Part shown: positions 11,539 to 23,367 of the stretch, one piece after another
How the letters are laid out: each line of letters begins with the position of its first letter
Numbering within the stretch: position 1 is the stretch's first letter
Source of the DNA: Spongospora subterranea f. sp. subterranea
Taxonomy: Eukaryota > Endomyxa: Phytomyxea > Phytomyxea > Plasmodiophorida
Assembly (NCBI GenBank): GCA_049724395.1
Contig: JAUGWO010000168.1
Location: 1-64,000 of the forward strand
Direction: 5' to 3'
DNA length: 64,000 nt
Program-made: the position numbers and the translations under genes
Notes under the pieces: generated by a model
The model's input: only the letters and a program-made list of their open reading frames with translations
Told to the model about the DNA's origin: nothing
Database searches by the model: none

Positions 11539-12931
11539 TCAGTTGCCAACAGCGGTAATCTTGCCAAGCATGACGGCGGAGTTACCATCAAGGAAGGCAA
11601 TACGGGATAGACCTTCACAGTTCTTGAATGAGTCGACAACCAAGGCCTGGATGGGCTCGAAAACGACTTCGGCGGCCTCGTTGGCCTTGAGGGCGTGGGG
11701 CTCGTCGAGTTTCTTGCGACCAGTTTCCTTGCCGACCTTCCAGTTCAACTTGACAATCTTGCAGGCGGAACGGCCACATCGGACGAATCCAATGGGGGTG
11801 TAGCCAACCTTGATCTCCCCGGGGATATCGAGGGTCTGGACCTGGGCGGTGAAGGACTTGACGGGCTTCAATCCCTGGTCGGCGGCCAGAACCATGACGT
11901 CACCGACACGGGGCATACGGTCCTTGTTGAGACCCTTGATGTTCATGCCGACGTTGTCACCGGTGCACGCCTTCTCGACACGCTTGTGGTGCATTTCGAC
12001 GGTGAAGACGGTTCCCTTACAGGGGTCGTTGGCAGTGTGGGTGGGCATGAAGACGACATCGCTTTTGGGCAGAACAACACCCTGTTCGACACGTCCAGCA
12101 AGAACACTCGCCGACACCCTTGATCTTGTAGATACCGGAGATGGGAAGACGCAGAGGGGCGTCGTTCTTACGCTCGGGCAGACCGCAGAAGTTGTTGAGG
12201 GCGTCGACAAGGGTGACGATGGTGTGCTCCTTGCCTTGGGGGTCAACAACCTTGACTCCCTCCCACCATCCCATGTTGGTGGACTTCTTGCACAAGTTGT
12301 CGCCCATCCATCCGGAGATGGGGAGGACTGGGACACACTTCTCAACGAACTCCTTCTTCCAACCGCACTTGATCAACATGTTCTTCATCTCGTCGGCGAT
12401 TTCGTTGTAACGGTCCTTCTTGTATCCGGCGATATCAGTGTCCATCTTGTTGATTCCGACAATGAGCTGCTTGACTCCCAACAAGTTGAGGAGACGAGAG
12501 TGCTGACGGGTCTGTCCCTGGATTTCACCGGCCTTGCGGTTGCCCTTGGCGATAGCGGTGGTGAAGTTACCATCGGCTGGAACCATGAGGAGAGCGACAT
12601 CGGCCTGGGCGGCACCGGAGATCATGTTCTTGATGAAATCACGATGGCCTGGGGCGTCGATGATGGTGTAGTGGTAGTTCTCGGTGAAGAACTCCTTGGT
12701 GGTACAGGCGATGGTCACACCACGTTCGCGTTCATCTTTCTGACGATCCATGTAGAAGGCGAAGGCGAAAGAGGACTTGTTCAGAATTTCAGCTTCCTGG
12801 CGGAGCTTCTCCATTTCACGCTCGGGGATACCTCCAAGCTCGAACAGCAAACGTCCAGTGGTGGTGGACTTGCCGGAGTCGACATGGCCGCAGATTACGA
12901 TGGACAAATGGGTCTTTCCCTGGGTCGCCAT
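11539..12931 (-). CDS. EFL: Elongation factor-like GTPase (EFL)
   Basis: This is a translational GTPase of about 463 residues without introns. It carries G1 GHVDSGKST, G3 DAPGH and G4 NKMD. Diagnostic stretches such as GRLLFELGGIPERE, FAFYMDRQKDERERG and TTKEFFTE match EFL proteins rather than canonical EF-1alpha (which has YKCGGIDKRTIE at the first). EFL replaces EF-1alpha in scattered lineages including chytrids, ichthyosporeans and choanoflagellates, and delivers aminoacyl-tRNA to the ribosome. One extra base near 12107 shifts the frame between GVGE and VLAGRVEQG. Both halves are otherwise perfectly conserved, so I suspect a sequence error. The start MATQGKTHLS at 12931 fits the family. 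Confidence 0.92.
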
Positions 12932-13962
12932 TGCTAATTGATCAGATGCTGATGACGAATAGAGAGACAATCACGGAATGAGCAGCCGGGGTGCCGTAGA
13001 TCCGTGAAATGAAGTGCGCGGTGATTTTATGGAATTCGGCCACCCCAGACAGAGTCGCGGACTAGCCATCACAATCGTCCTATAATCACCACAATTATAC
13101 GTGAATCCGAATGGCCGACCTCGGATTTCCTCCGCCATATATTGCCGCAGTCCGGACCGACTATATGGACGGAAGATTAAACAACGCTTAGAACATTCTA
13201 ACACGGGATAAGCCTGATTAGGTGTTGAGGTAATTCCACTTGTGGCTCCAAATATGGCCGAATTGATCGTTTGTTTGAGGCCCCTTTACTGAGTGATATC
13301 GGTAGGTCATTGATATGAGTTATATCTCTCTTTATTGTACGTGTCCGGTGTCGCCTAGGTTGACAAGTAGCAACTCTGATACAAGACGAATTTCGTCGTA
13401 TTTTCGATACTTTTCACCAAGTGATAGTATATAAATATAGGTGATCCTCTCCGCTTATGTCATTTTGGGTAATTGCTCATATTCGTATCGATATTCTCCA
13501 ATTAAACTGTTGGCTACGTTTACCTGGAACATTTGTCTCAAAGAATATCATTTTTAAAGCCAATCTGAGCAGAATATCACTCATTATCTGACCAGCATCG
13601 ACGATTTTGGAACAACTACTCCGATTCGCGGCGTCAAAATGATATATCAAACATTTGTATCTGAATGGCATTCGCTCTGGTTATTGATCGAAGCGTCGTC
13701 AATGCGTTCATGATAGCTATCTTTGTTATATCATTTTCAGGTCACGAATCACAAATCGTCGATCTTTGCCTACAGTCGTCGCGTACCAAAACGACCAACA
13801 AACGGTTTGTTTTTGAACACATTTTGTGATGATCGTCGTCAACTGATTACTCACCGGTGCCCAAACGAATGAGTCAGATGAGGAAAGTTCGTCTAAAGTT
13901 CGACCTGTCCAAGAGATGTAGATGCAATCTGTTTCCTGACCAATGGCACACGCCATTGGTCC
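12932..13962. other. Intergenic, between EFL and the MYND gene
   Basis: This is the upstream region of both flanking genes. Minus-strand open frames at 13477-13671 and 13726-13956 could be exons of a small gene: a GTGAGT donor follows the codons ending at about 13853. I see no domain, and the ATG of the second would abut the MYND gene start. I leave them uncalled. Confidence 0.4.
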
Positions 13963-15681
13963 ATGGTTGTTCCAGACACTTGTTCTACTAAGGATTCAGT
14001 CCCCGTGATCCATGATCAGGCCCGCATTCGCCAGCTATGTTCCCTACACAACCTTTCGTGGCCAGATACAGGACCAGACGTTCAGATACGCAATGGGTTA
14101 CTGAGAAGCTCGTCATCGTTAGTGTTCATTTCCCATTCATGGCCACGACCTCTGTCTGATCCTAATCCGTTATCGCCAATCACTGTCCGGATCAGGTTCT
14201 GCTCCTTATCAACGGACAACGTTATTGACCTGATCTTCGATAACCCCGATGAATTATTGAGTTCTTGGCCCTTCCACAACGTTCTGGAATCGTATTTTGA
14301 GAGCGAAAAAAGAAGGCGCTGTCCGAAGACACATCTGACGATCCATTGGGTGTTATCAAGCTGATCGGAATGCAATCGGCATCCGTTATCCTCTCACAGA
14401 TTGAGGGATTGCTGATGGGCATGGAATGGGAAAAGAAATCCAGTACGTTCCCGTCGTCATGGAAAACGACAGCGGATCAATGGACAATATATCGTGGACA
14501 TTCTTCACAGTTTCGATTGACTATCTGTACTGGGACGTTGCTCAAACAGAATCTGACCGAATCCTTTGCCATTTTTCTCAACCTCGAGTCTCGTCAAGCG
14601 TTGCTTCTACCTGATGACCTCGCAAACGAGGCGTTGATGTTCGCTTCCCAGTTTGACGACGATCTTGATCATGTGTTCCCTGCATTCAAACCTATCGTCT
14701 ATATCGATCCTGGTCGACTCACCTCCGTCGAAACATTCCCGCCAAAACCGCTTGCCGAACTGCCTCCCAGCGCGCCATTGAGTCGTCGCGGTACAACTGC
14801 ATTCTCATTCAACAGTGTGTACCCTCTATCGAAACCCAGCCTCTTTGAGCCATATTCCCAAACCGCTGACCTGATCTCTGAAAAGCATGACGATCTCGAC
14901 AAGAACGCTCCCAAAGCCGGATCGAACCTTTTTGGGGATATTGATAAGGACGATGGTAAAAATGGGAAACGTCTTTGCACATATTGCCATAAAAACATGA
15001 GCAAATGCAATATATATCTATGCGCCATCTGTTCGATTACCGCATATTGCTCGAGTCAATGTCTGAACAATGATTGGAATCGGGGACTCCATCCCGTATT
15101 ATGTAAAGGAGCGTCTGATCGATCTGCCAGCACCGAGTTCCCCGGCGAATTAAAGTTGTACCGCCATCTGCTTCAAGACCTTGGTCCACAAGCTCGGGAC
15201 ATTGTACGGGACTCTCATTATTGTATTCCACCTAATTCTATATTGACAGATTCGTACAGTTCTTATCGGCCAAAACTCGTGGTTTGTTCATGATCGATGT
15301 TAGAAGAAAGACATCTCCACCAAAGCATATGATGGAACAGATGTACTATTGGGTATTACAGAACGAACTCAACTCGAATTCGTCCATCGCTACAATAACA
15401 AAGCTGAATCCAAATATCATTGAAGAAGTTCTGGAAAGCTACTGCCCGATCACTGACTATTGTGTGATTCTTTACACATCATTGATGTGCACATTACATA
15501 AGGTGCCAATACAGGATGTGATTCATAACGATAAGGTTAGGTATTGTTGTTGTCGGGCCTGTCTTAAGTCAGGAGGGTGGTCAGACCTGTTAGGGACGTG
15601 AATCAGGAAGGGCTTCGACATGAACAGCTCCGATTTGTATATTTCCACATTGAGGGCTTGTGTGCATCACGATCTGATTGA
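13963..15681 (+). CDS. MYND zinc-finger protein
   Basis: A MYND finger is visible at about 14974-15102, with the Cys/His order CTYC, then CAIC, YCSSQC and a final HPVLC. MYND fingers mediate protein-protein contacts, often with proline-rich partners. Nothing else in the protein is recognisable. Coding starts at ATG 13963. The frame changes by one base near 14305-14311 in an A-run, probably a missing A. An intron of about 56 bp probably ends near 15250. A clear 71-bp intron (15536-15606) joins the last short exon, which stops at 15681. The region before the finger is rich in Pro and Ser. Exon structure around 15200 is uncertain. Confidence 0.7.
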
Positions 15682-16785
15682 CGATATGGAGTTAACGCAC
15701 AGACCAATTCTTCATAAAAATAACGACAAATTTCACCGAATCCAAAATCATCGTATAAATGCCACCAGATTTTTGGCGCTGTGAAGAGTTTTGCTAAAAT
15801 GTTCTTAACCATCTGGGATTTGAGTGTATAAGGTGGATGTAGGACATTTCTGGGCGATCCGATGTTGGTCGTTCTCCGCTATTGTTTGCAAATCCCGCCT
15901 TAATTATCAAATGAACCTATCAGCGATCATAATTATTGTGACAATCGAGCGGCAGCCCTAATTCCAGGAAGGGGTCCAATCACATCCCCTCCACCCACCG
16001 GGGCACGCTCGAAAACTGGCTAAACTATGGTATGCCGAGACGTCTTTCTCAGAAGCGTCAACGTTGAAAAACACGGCGAGTGCTTCAGAAATGTTCCATG
16101 TAAACCAGTCAGTTTATTTATGAACGATTGATGGACAATTTACATAATACACGATCGAGCAAATTTGAAACCAGCGCTTGTTTATCAACCATTTTCGTAC
16201 AGCATGAAATATGATTGAGTGAGGTTGCGCACATAAAACACGATTTCGAGTGAAACAAGTAAGTGAGGGGGAGAGATGAGAGAGATAGGATAGAGTATGT
16301 AGTTCCTGGTACATGCGAAAGGTCAAGGCATGGCGCTCTATTTATTTCATATACCAAATGGGGGGTAATCATTTGTTTTAAACTGCCTCGAGCATGTATT
16401 ATGATGTATGCGACACTCGCTCAAGACACCCATGCAAAATAAAATGAATGAAACACATTTCTGCTCGTGCCCATCCGTCGTTCCAAAAATCAATTCTGAC
16501 ACACTCGCCGTGCTTTTGATCGTTGACACGCTTTAAGAAATACGTCTGGGCATATCATGCCTAGTTTATCCAGTTTCCGATAGATCAGATCGCCAGTACA
16601 CTGAAGCGATAGTGATCATATTCAGGTGACCTGAGTATTGGGCCCATAGCCCGATCCTGTTACCTGTACAGTGTTACAACTGACGGTCTGTCTGACAGAC
16701 GAACAGTCCCAGCGGCTCATCATGTTACAGTGATTAACGAACGTTCCCCACCTCCGTTTGTCCCAGCTGTTATTGTCGTAAAGCA
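15682..16785. other. Intergenic, promoter side of the VHL-P4H gene
   Basis: No gene is recognised. Overlapping minus-strand frames at 16114-16529 are low complexity and lack motifs. The last 100 bp before the ATG at 16786 is pyrimidine-rich with no clear TATA element. Confidence 0.5.
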
Positions 16786-18392
16786 ATGACGGCTAAGACA
16801 ATCGATTCAACCAGTGAGGGGAACCAACAGAATTCCACTGGGCCCAAGAACAATCGGCTGTTCGTGAAAGTATCCGTAGTCGTCGCTCTGCTCAGTATCA
16901 TTGCTGTAATCGCTCTGCAATATATTGGGTACTATACGAGAAAAGAGTCGTTTGGTGATGAACAAAAACTGGTCCTATCGCCAAATGAGATGACACCAGA
17001 GCCCATGTCGAAGGAGGGATTTATCCCTGTCCATGTTGACTTTACCAATAAGCACGAAGAGGATATGGATTTGTATTGGGCTAATGGAAACGGTACAGAG
17101 GTTAAAATGGACACCATCGCCCCAAACAACAGCAAACAGTTCAATAGCTATGTTGGTCATGTTTGGGTCTGGAGAGTCTCATCAACCCAGGAATATGTTC
17201 GATCCAGTATTATCGATAGCACTCAAGCGACCAATAGCTATTCTCGATATGAATCGGATTTCCATGAAACCTACGCCAAAGTATGTTGCAAAAACCGTCC
17301 TTACTTCACGATTAGGTCACAGTTTCAGACTCGACTATCCTATTCTAGGAACATGGATTCGACTGGATAAACGTATATCCCCGAGGTCCAGTAAACAAAT
17401 GGATTCCAGACCCAGTAAACATTGGATATGAAACCAAACGGCTAGTCTCTCCAGCGAAGTATACGAAAGAGGGCGGTCTCCCAGATCAATCGTCCACCAC
17501 TGTGCTCAATATGAAGACGATGTCGACGAGCCCTAAAATTTTTTTGATTGAAGAGTTTTTGAGCGAAGATGAGTGCGATCACATTATTCAAGAAGCGATA
17601 GATTTAGGGGACATGAAAAGGTTTGTGGTGCTGATGGATCAGCTTTTTGGAGATTCAACACAATATCCAGGTCTGGAGTGAAAACAACTGGAGAACACAT
17701 TCCATCACGAACGTCAACTAATACCTGGATCGCTGCTGATAAAAGCGAGATTGTTGAAAGTAAGTTCCGTGTTGAGTGATCTATGTTCGATTCAAATTGC
17801 TGATGTTATCACCAGACGTCTTCAAGCGCGGGTTTTCAGTAATGAAATTACCTTTCAATAAGGACTCGTGGAAAAACCACTCGGAATCTCTTCAAGTTCT
17901 TCTTTATGACGTATCCCAAGAATGTAAGAAATGCACAGTTACGAAAGCATTTCTAATGTTTATATTTCCTAGATCAGCCACATGTAAGAATTAGTTGATT
18001 GATACCTCACAAAATAGCCAATACCGCTTTGCTCCCAGGATGACTTTTTCAAACCTTCCGAGTATCCAACTTATAGAACCGTTCAACAAGGGAACAACCG
18101 CTATGCAACTCTGTTTTTGTACCTGAGCGATGTTGAAGGAGGTGGCGAAACCGTTTTCCCCAGATTCAACGGCGAGTATAGTGAGGACGCCTGCACCGAC
18201 GAAAATGGTTTCCGCGTTAAGCCAAAAAAAGGGAACGCCGCGTTATTCTTCAGCATGTTGCCTGATGGAAATCTGGATCAGAACGCATTACATGGAGGTT
18301 AGGATATTCAGAATCGAGAATCAGTCGTTAATTGAAATTGTTCAGGGTGTCCCGTGATAACCGGGAAGAAATGGGCTGCGAATTTCTGGTAA
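16786..18392 (+). CDS. Type II membrane protein: VHL beta-domain fused to prolyl 4-hydroxylase
   Basis: Seven exons give 426 residues: 16786-17280, 17349-17620, 17671-17759, 17816-17923, 17973-17983, 18039-18297 and 18346-18392. All introns are GT-AG and 48-68 bp. Residues about 25-50 form one membrane segment, placing the rest in the ER or Golgi lumen. Residues about 78-135 match the VHL beta-domain (VHVDFTN, then LYWANGNG, then YVGHVWVWRV). From about residue 225 comes a P4H catalytic domain (IFLIEEFLSEDECDHII, LYLSDVEGGGETVFP, RVKPKKGNAALFF). Its iron ligands are H325, D327 and H410, and K420 is the likely 2-oxoglutarate ligand. All four are present, so the enzyme should be active. Exon 5 is only 11 nt and encodes the QPH that carries H325. 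The link between the two domains is a visible single reading frame across introns. Confidence 0.88.
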
Positions 18393-18534
18393 CTTGGCCA
18401 TGGATGGTATCAATTAAACTTAGCTGACATTTCAGTTGCGTCCTAGGTTTTGGGATGAATCTGCTGCAGAAATATAATGCTGTGAAAAGTGATAAAATTC
18501 TGTTTAATCTTTTTAAGTTTGATTACAAATGGAA

Positions 18535-19882
18535 CTAATCCTTTATTAACTGCTCTGAAGACCATGATGGCATGTTGACCATGTCCTTCATGAGCTCTGA
18601 AGGAGCGGCATCAAGTGCAATAGGCTTACCCATTGACTTCCACATTTCATAATGCGAACTCTGCTTCCAATGATAATACAGGTTAACGACATCACCAGTA
18701 GTTTTCTGATATCAATCTGTTCACCAAAAACATTAGATACGCGCCAGTTGCACAGAAAAACATCGTACAAGTTTCGCGATATCGTGAAAGTTTTTTCCCA
18801 GGGTACAGATACCGGCCTCGAATAAGGCAATTTGAAACGGAGACCATGTCTCTGTAAACATGGGCAAATTAGTGGCACGATTAGAAAAACAGGCTGCAGA
18901 CAATACCCCATATTGATTGTTTACGTAAAGGAGAAAGAAGGGCGTCCAAAGTCGAATATTGTATTCGATCCTTATCTGGCATGACATAATGAACCATCTC
19001 TGGCGGAACACCTTTCTTATCAGGTTGATGAAATATTGCAGACATCGAGTTTAAAAACATGTCAACTGGACAGCGTAAACACTTAGCGGAAATAGTTGAC
19101 CGACAATGGAATCATTACCTTTGCGCCTTTGAGGTAATAAAGTCAATACAGGTTTATCATATGTTGGCTCTGCAGTTTCATCAGGTCCTGGTGATGAACG
19201 TGATAGAACTCTCCTCTTCTTTGGTTGTGGTGCCTCCTCAGTCGCTGGTACTGCTCGCCTTCCTTCTCAGCACACCGGCAATCGCTGGTGCCTATTTCAC
19301 CCCATCACGAAATTTGGAAGAATATGCATTTTGTGTAAAATGATACCGGTTCGGTGAATAACGGAGAACTCCATTTCTTACGAATGGCGATGGCCAACTC
19401 AGCAAGCTTCAGCTCCTGAGCCGAGAGTGTTCTTGTGGGCTCACGAGCAATAGATTGCACAAACGATATTATGTCATCAGGAAACACGTCTAAAACTCTA
19501 GTTTGAGGCGATTTTGAAGATGTGTCCTCCGATTCGGCAACCGATGGATTTGAATCCAATGATCCGGTAGTCTTCATTGCGTGTGAATGATGGGCGTTAG
19601 AAGTGGTTATGTGAGAAAGTGGCGATGTTGTTATGAGATCGAGAGGAAAAAGGGGGGGAGCGAGGATAGGAGATGCCGGGTCAGCGCCCCTGTTCCCTGA
19701 AGAGCGCCTGGCCCTGCCTGACCGTGGTGTATCGCCCGAGAGGAAAGCAGGGAAGGAGTCAGGGGGGACGGGAGGAGCCAACCTGTAACAAGACACTTCA
19801 GCGAGAGAGCAGCCACGGAGTCATCCCGTCCCCTATATGTCATTAAACCACCCACAACGTAAGGGCTCTTTGACCAATCCAT
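18535..19882 (-). CDS. SANT-domain chromatin protein (MIER/MTA/RCOR-like)
   Basis: The start is MDWSKSPYVVGGLMTYRGRD at 19882 and the stop is at 18535. A SANT domain is split over two exons. The first part is TWSPFQIALFEAGI with LGKNFHDIAKL (about 18790-18860). The second is TTGDVVNLYYHWKQSSHYE (about 18640-18705). This form, with the WK-rich third helix, is typical of ELM2-SANT co-repressor subunits that bind histone deacetylases. The middle (19305-19796) is a long Ser/Pro-rich exon. I could not fix every splice site between 18900 and 19330. An ELM2 motif is not obvious, so placement in a particular complex is inference. Confidence 0.7.
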
Positions 19883-21651
19883 CTCAACCGATTACTGCAA
19901 TCATTCTATAGCGAACTGACTTACAAACGTTTTGTACTGATTTAACGGTCGAATGTTTGAAGTCAAAATGCTTGATTAGCGATGCGAGATTGAAGCAACA
20001 TCAATGAGCAATATCGGCACCGTGTTCTGTGCAAGCGTGTCTCGTCCCTTCATGACCATGTTCATGCGCTCGCAATATTTTGACGACAGGTTCTGCTCAC
20101 GACCTTCCAAACGTCGGTCCAATCCTAATCGTTAGATCAAAATTTTTTTGAAAAGCTTCTCGGTGGGTATATACAAAGACGATCGAAGTTGTCGTAAATT
20201 TGGCATCGATTATGTATGATGAGAGATCATGGGCAAATTTATCATTTCTAAGTTGCAATGCACATGAGAAGGTACCGTAGAGCACAGAATATTGCGGCGC
20301 ACAGAATATTGCGTATTTTTCGTAAATCACAGATATATGCCGTGATTCAGCCCCGCATATCACACAAAGAAACGTATTTTGGGCGAATGCATCACAGAAT
20401 AAACCGTATCCAACGGAAATGGGTTCCTGTCGTTCAAAGCTCATACCTTGGCAGCACACCACCCTCTTTCAGTGTGTTTGCCTTTCCTCACATTTTTTTA
20501 CAAAACTGCGTGGAAAACATGCGCAGCCCTATTCTGCGGCGTTGTGATATATCGAAGGAGGTCATCTCTATTTTCTCTGTCTCCTTCAAGCCAAGTGTTT
20601 CATGTCTGAGTTCACTCAATTATTCATGATGGAGTCTCTTTCCGTGTTCCTGGAGATGCCAGTGGGGCGTAGAACAACTGTCTGTTCGATTCAATTATCG
20701 CGTCCGGCCTGGTACCGACGTATAGCCCATCGGAATTTCGCACTCTTGTTATCCGCCGCCATTTGGTAGGACAGCCGGGCCGTGAAACTGCCAACGTTTT
20801 GTATCCGATGTTCGCTTTCGGGACAGAAACACTGGACGCATATCTCGACGCGATGTTGAGTACGCCGAAAATGGCATCTGACTTCGAGATGACGCTTATT
20901 GCTATTCAGTTTTGGTATCAATATCGTGTCGTTTTCGAACGAACTGAGTGGCATACACATATTTGATGCTTTTGACTATATTAAAAACAAGACTGGTGGG
21001 TGTCAATTTTTGATTCAACAGTTACCGCCTAATCCCGAAGTTGCATATGTTTACCATCATCAATTCCGGCGACCTTTGACCCGCGACCGGTGAGCAATCT
21101 GAATCACTTTTGTCCTCTACTGATCACTGGAGCTTCTGTTCCATGGTCTCAATCTCTTCCGAATGCCAATCATGTTGACGCAAGCATGGCTGAACCCGTT
21201 CGAGTTTGCAAGCGACCATTAGTTGAAAAAAACGATAAAAAATCGGCGAAAAAATCATTAGCCCCCAGACGAAAACTAGTTCAAGCAACGTTCGCTTGGG
21301 ACATAAAACCCATTTAGAAGACTCGTCAAAAATCAACTCATCCCATTGTTCACAAGACGTCGAAACAGTTCGCTCAGGCAAACATCCAGACCATGCTCGA
21401 CTGGTGTCGCGACCATTCAGCGAATCAGGAGGAGAGGCAACGGTTAAACATTCGAGTCGACCATGATCATGCACAGGTTTCCCGTCGACAAGTTGCATTG
21501 GCTGCAATGGGTATTTTTGAAGATTCTGTAGAACTTCATACCGTAATAGGCGTTGTTGAGGATATTTTGTCAATGTGCGAGGTAGCTACTGCATCGAGTG
21601 ACCGGATTGATGATCCTACATTATGTGCCCATGCTGTAATCATTCCTGTCA

Positions 21652-22700
21652 CTATCGATGACTTCACCGAAGTGTGTGTGCGATCGGTCCCACACCAACC
21701 CTATAGTTTTTAAAGGAAACAATTCAACAACAAACTTCAGGAACATCACAGCTGTGAGCGGCGTCATCCAGTGAGTACTATTGAAGGTTAGAACAGATTG
21801 TCGGTAAGCTTTTCATTCGTGAAACAGATTTCCTCCGAATTTCCCCGTCATAATCCCGAACGGTGGTAACAACTGCGATGACCTCCGCTCTGCAGCGACT
21901 ACTATAGTGAATCAAATCTTTCATTATCAATCGGATTGATGGTACCCGTACGGTTGATACCAATGGGCGCTACGCACCGATCCTTAGTGGCATGAAACTG
22001 CATGAAGGTTTCATCTGCGGCGATTTCAGTCTCAACAGTATTGGATTTAAAGATTTGGCAGATACGAAGCGCATCGGTCTCAGCACGAGCTTTCCAGTCA
22101 ATGGGAATTGTCTGAGAAATAGATATCAGCCTTCCGCCGCAATAGAAACATCCTATCTTTATGTTCGAGGTCGAACATACATATACTGCACCTAAGCAAC
22201 ATAAATCCAGATGACTAGGCCAGTCCTTAGACCAATTTCTCAGACATTTCCCATTGACTGGAAAGCTCGTGCTGAGACCGATGCGCTTCGTATCTGCCAA
22301 ATCTTTAAATCCAATAATGTTGAAGTTGAAATCGCCGCAGATGAAACCTTCATGCAGTTTCATGCCACTAAGGATCGGTGCGTAGCGCCCATTGGTATCA
22401 AGCGTACGGGTACCATCAATCCGATTGATAATGAAAGATTGGATTCACTATAGTAGTCGCTGCAGAGCGGAGGTCATCGCAGTTGTTACCACCGTTCGGG
22501 ATTATGACGGGGAAATTCGGAGGGGATCTGTTTCACGAATGGAAAGCTTACCGACAATCGGATGTTCTAACCTTCAATAGTACTCACTGGATGACGCAGC
22601 TCACAGCTGTGATGTTCCTGAAGTTTGTTGTTGAATTGTTTCCTTTAAAAACTATAGGGTTAATGTGGGACCGATCGCACACACACTTCGGTGAAGTCAT
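21652..22700. repeat. Large near-perfect palindrome inside the pogo-like element
   Basis: The left arm (about 21652-22118) is repeated in reverse complement at about 22237-22700, with a spacer of about 120 bp. Identity is high, with scattered substitutions. Matching blocks include TTGGATTTAAAGATTTGGC and AGTCGCTGCAGAGCGGAGGT with their complements. It encodes part of the transposase in both orientations. Confidence 0.85.
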
Positions 22701-23145
22701 CAATAGTTGGGTGGAAAACTACAATCTTCAGCATCCTTCAGCCCGAATTATTATCGCGTTTGTTGAGGCGGGTATGACCTCGGTCATGCAAGTGTGCGAC
22801 ATTTGTGTGAACAAGCCTCTCAAGCAGCTCATAAGAAATGCTTATTATGACTATCGCGAAGAACGCATGACAGGTCAAGCAGGCGTAAGACTGAAACCTG
22901 GCGAAAAATTCAAGGTTCCACGGGAAATTGTTTGGGGATTTGTTGAGCACGCGTTTGAGCGCACCAATCGCTCCAACGACGCATCTCGGTGGATCGCGGA
23001 CGGATTTCGAAAATGTGGTCAGGACCCGTTTTGGCTAGATCGTAGTGCGTTCGAGAACCATTTGAACGGCCTCAACGAAAATAAAATATACGCCAAAATG
23101 GAGTTATGCGCCAAAGACTATGACGCTCGAGTAAAACCCCAGTAA
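22243..23145 (+). pseudogene. DDE_1 (pogo/Tigger/Fot1-like) transposase, disrupted
   Basis: The catalytic acidic triad of the family is visible. The first Asp lies in EIAADETFMQF (about 22330-22360), the second in GLMWDRSHTHF (about 22657-22690) and the third in SVMQVCDICVNKPLKQ (about 22774-22820). The C-terminal frame is open from 22483 to 23145. The N-terminal DNA-binding part is not continuous with it, because the inverted duplication interrupts the gene and the frame breaks near 22450. The 5' portion in the original orientation may be the open frame around 21393-21713. It would cut and paste the element at TA sites. Confidence 0.75.
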
Positions 23146-23367
23146 AAAATAAAAAAAATTGTGATCACAGAATGAACCGTATTTTAGTTTCATTTGCGCC
23201 AAGACCGTACCGCTCGCACCCACCCCTAGAAAAAAATAAAGCAGTATTGCGATCACAGAATAAGACGTATTTATGCACATATTTATCGTATTTTCAGGTC
23301 CCTGGTCACAGAATATGACCATCCGTATTTGGGGTTTTCCCGACGCAATATTCTGTGCTCTACGGTA

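Larger units (their letters stand above)
20275..23365 (+). mobile_element. pogo/Tc1-mariner-type DNA transposon with subterminal repeats
   Basis: The ends are a 22-bp perfect terminal inverted repeat starting CCGTAGAGCACAGAATATTG. They are flanked by TA at 20273-20274 and 23366-23367, the target duplication of Tc1/mariner elements. Both ends also carry several degenerate subterminal copies of a CACAGAAT...CGTATTT motif (for example near 20296, 20393, 23164, 23255 and 23306). The element encodes a DDE_1-type transposase (next entry). A near-perfect palindrome of about 460-bp arms (about 21652-22118 against 22237-22700) sits in the transposase gene and duplicates part of it in reverse. The element is therefore probably inactive. 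Confidence 0.88.

Noticed and set aside
11369-11539. An operon-like link between EFL and the carbamoyltransferase-like gene, both on the minus strand
   Set aside because: The genome is eukaryotic with genes on both strands throughout. Adjacency of two genes in one direction is not evidence of co-transcription.
11810-12937. A 375-codon open frame antisense to EFL
   Set aside because: It is the reverse-strand shadow of a strongly biased, highly conserved coding sequence. It has no domain, and its frame runs through EFL codons.
17760-17776. A 17-nt intron in the prolyl hydroxylase gene
   Set aside because: An in-frame reading is possible with a 17-nt excision. A 56-nt GT-AG intron (17760-17815) fits the family alignment and the size of all neighbouring introns.
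21778-22453. Pairs of similar open frames on opposite strands around 21.8-22.5 kb
   Set aside because: They are the two arms of the palindrome in the pogo-like element, not independent genes.
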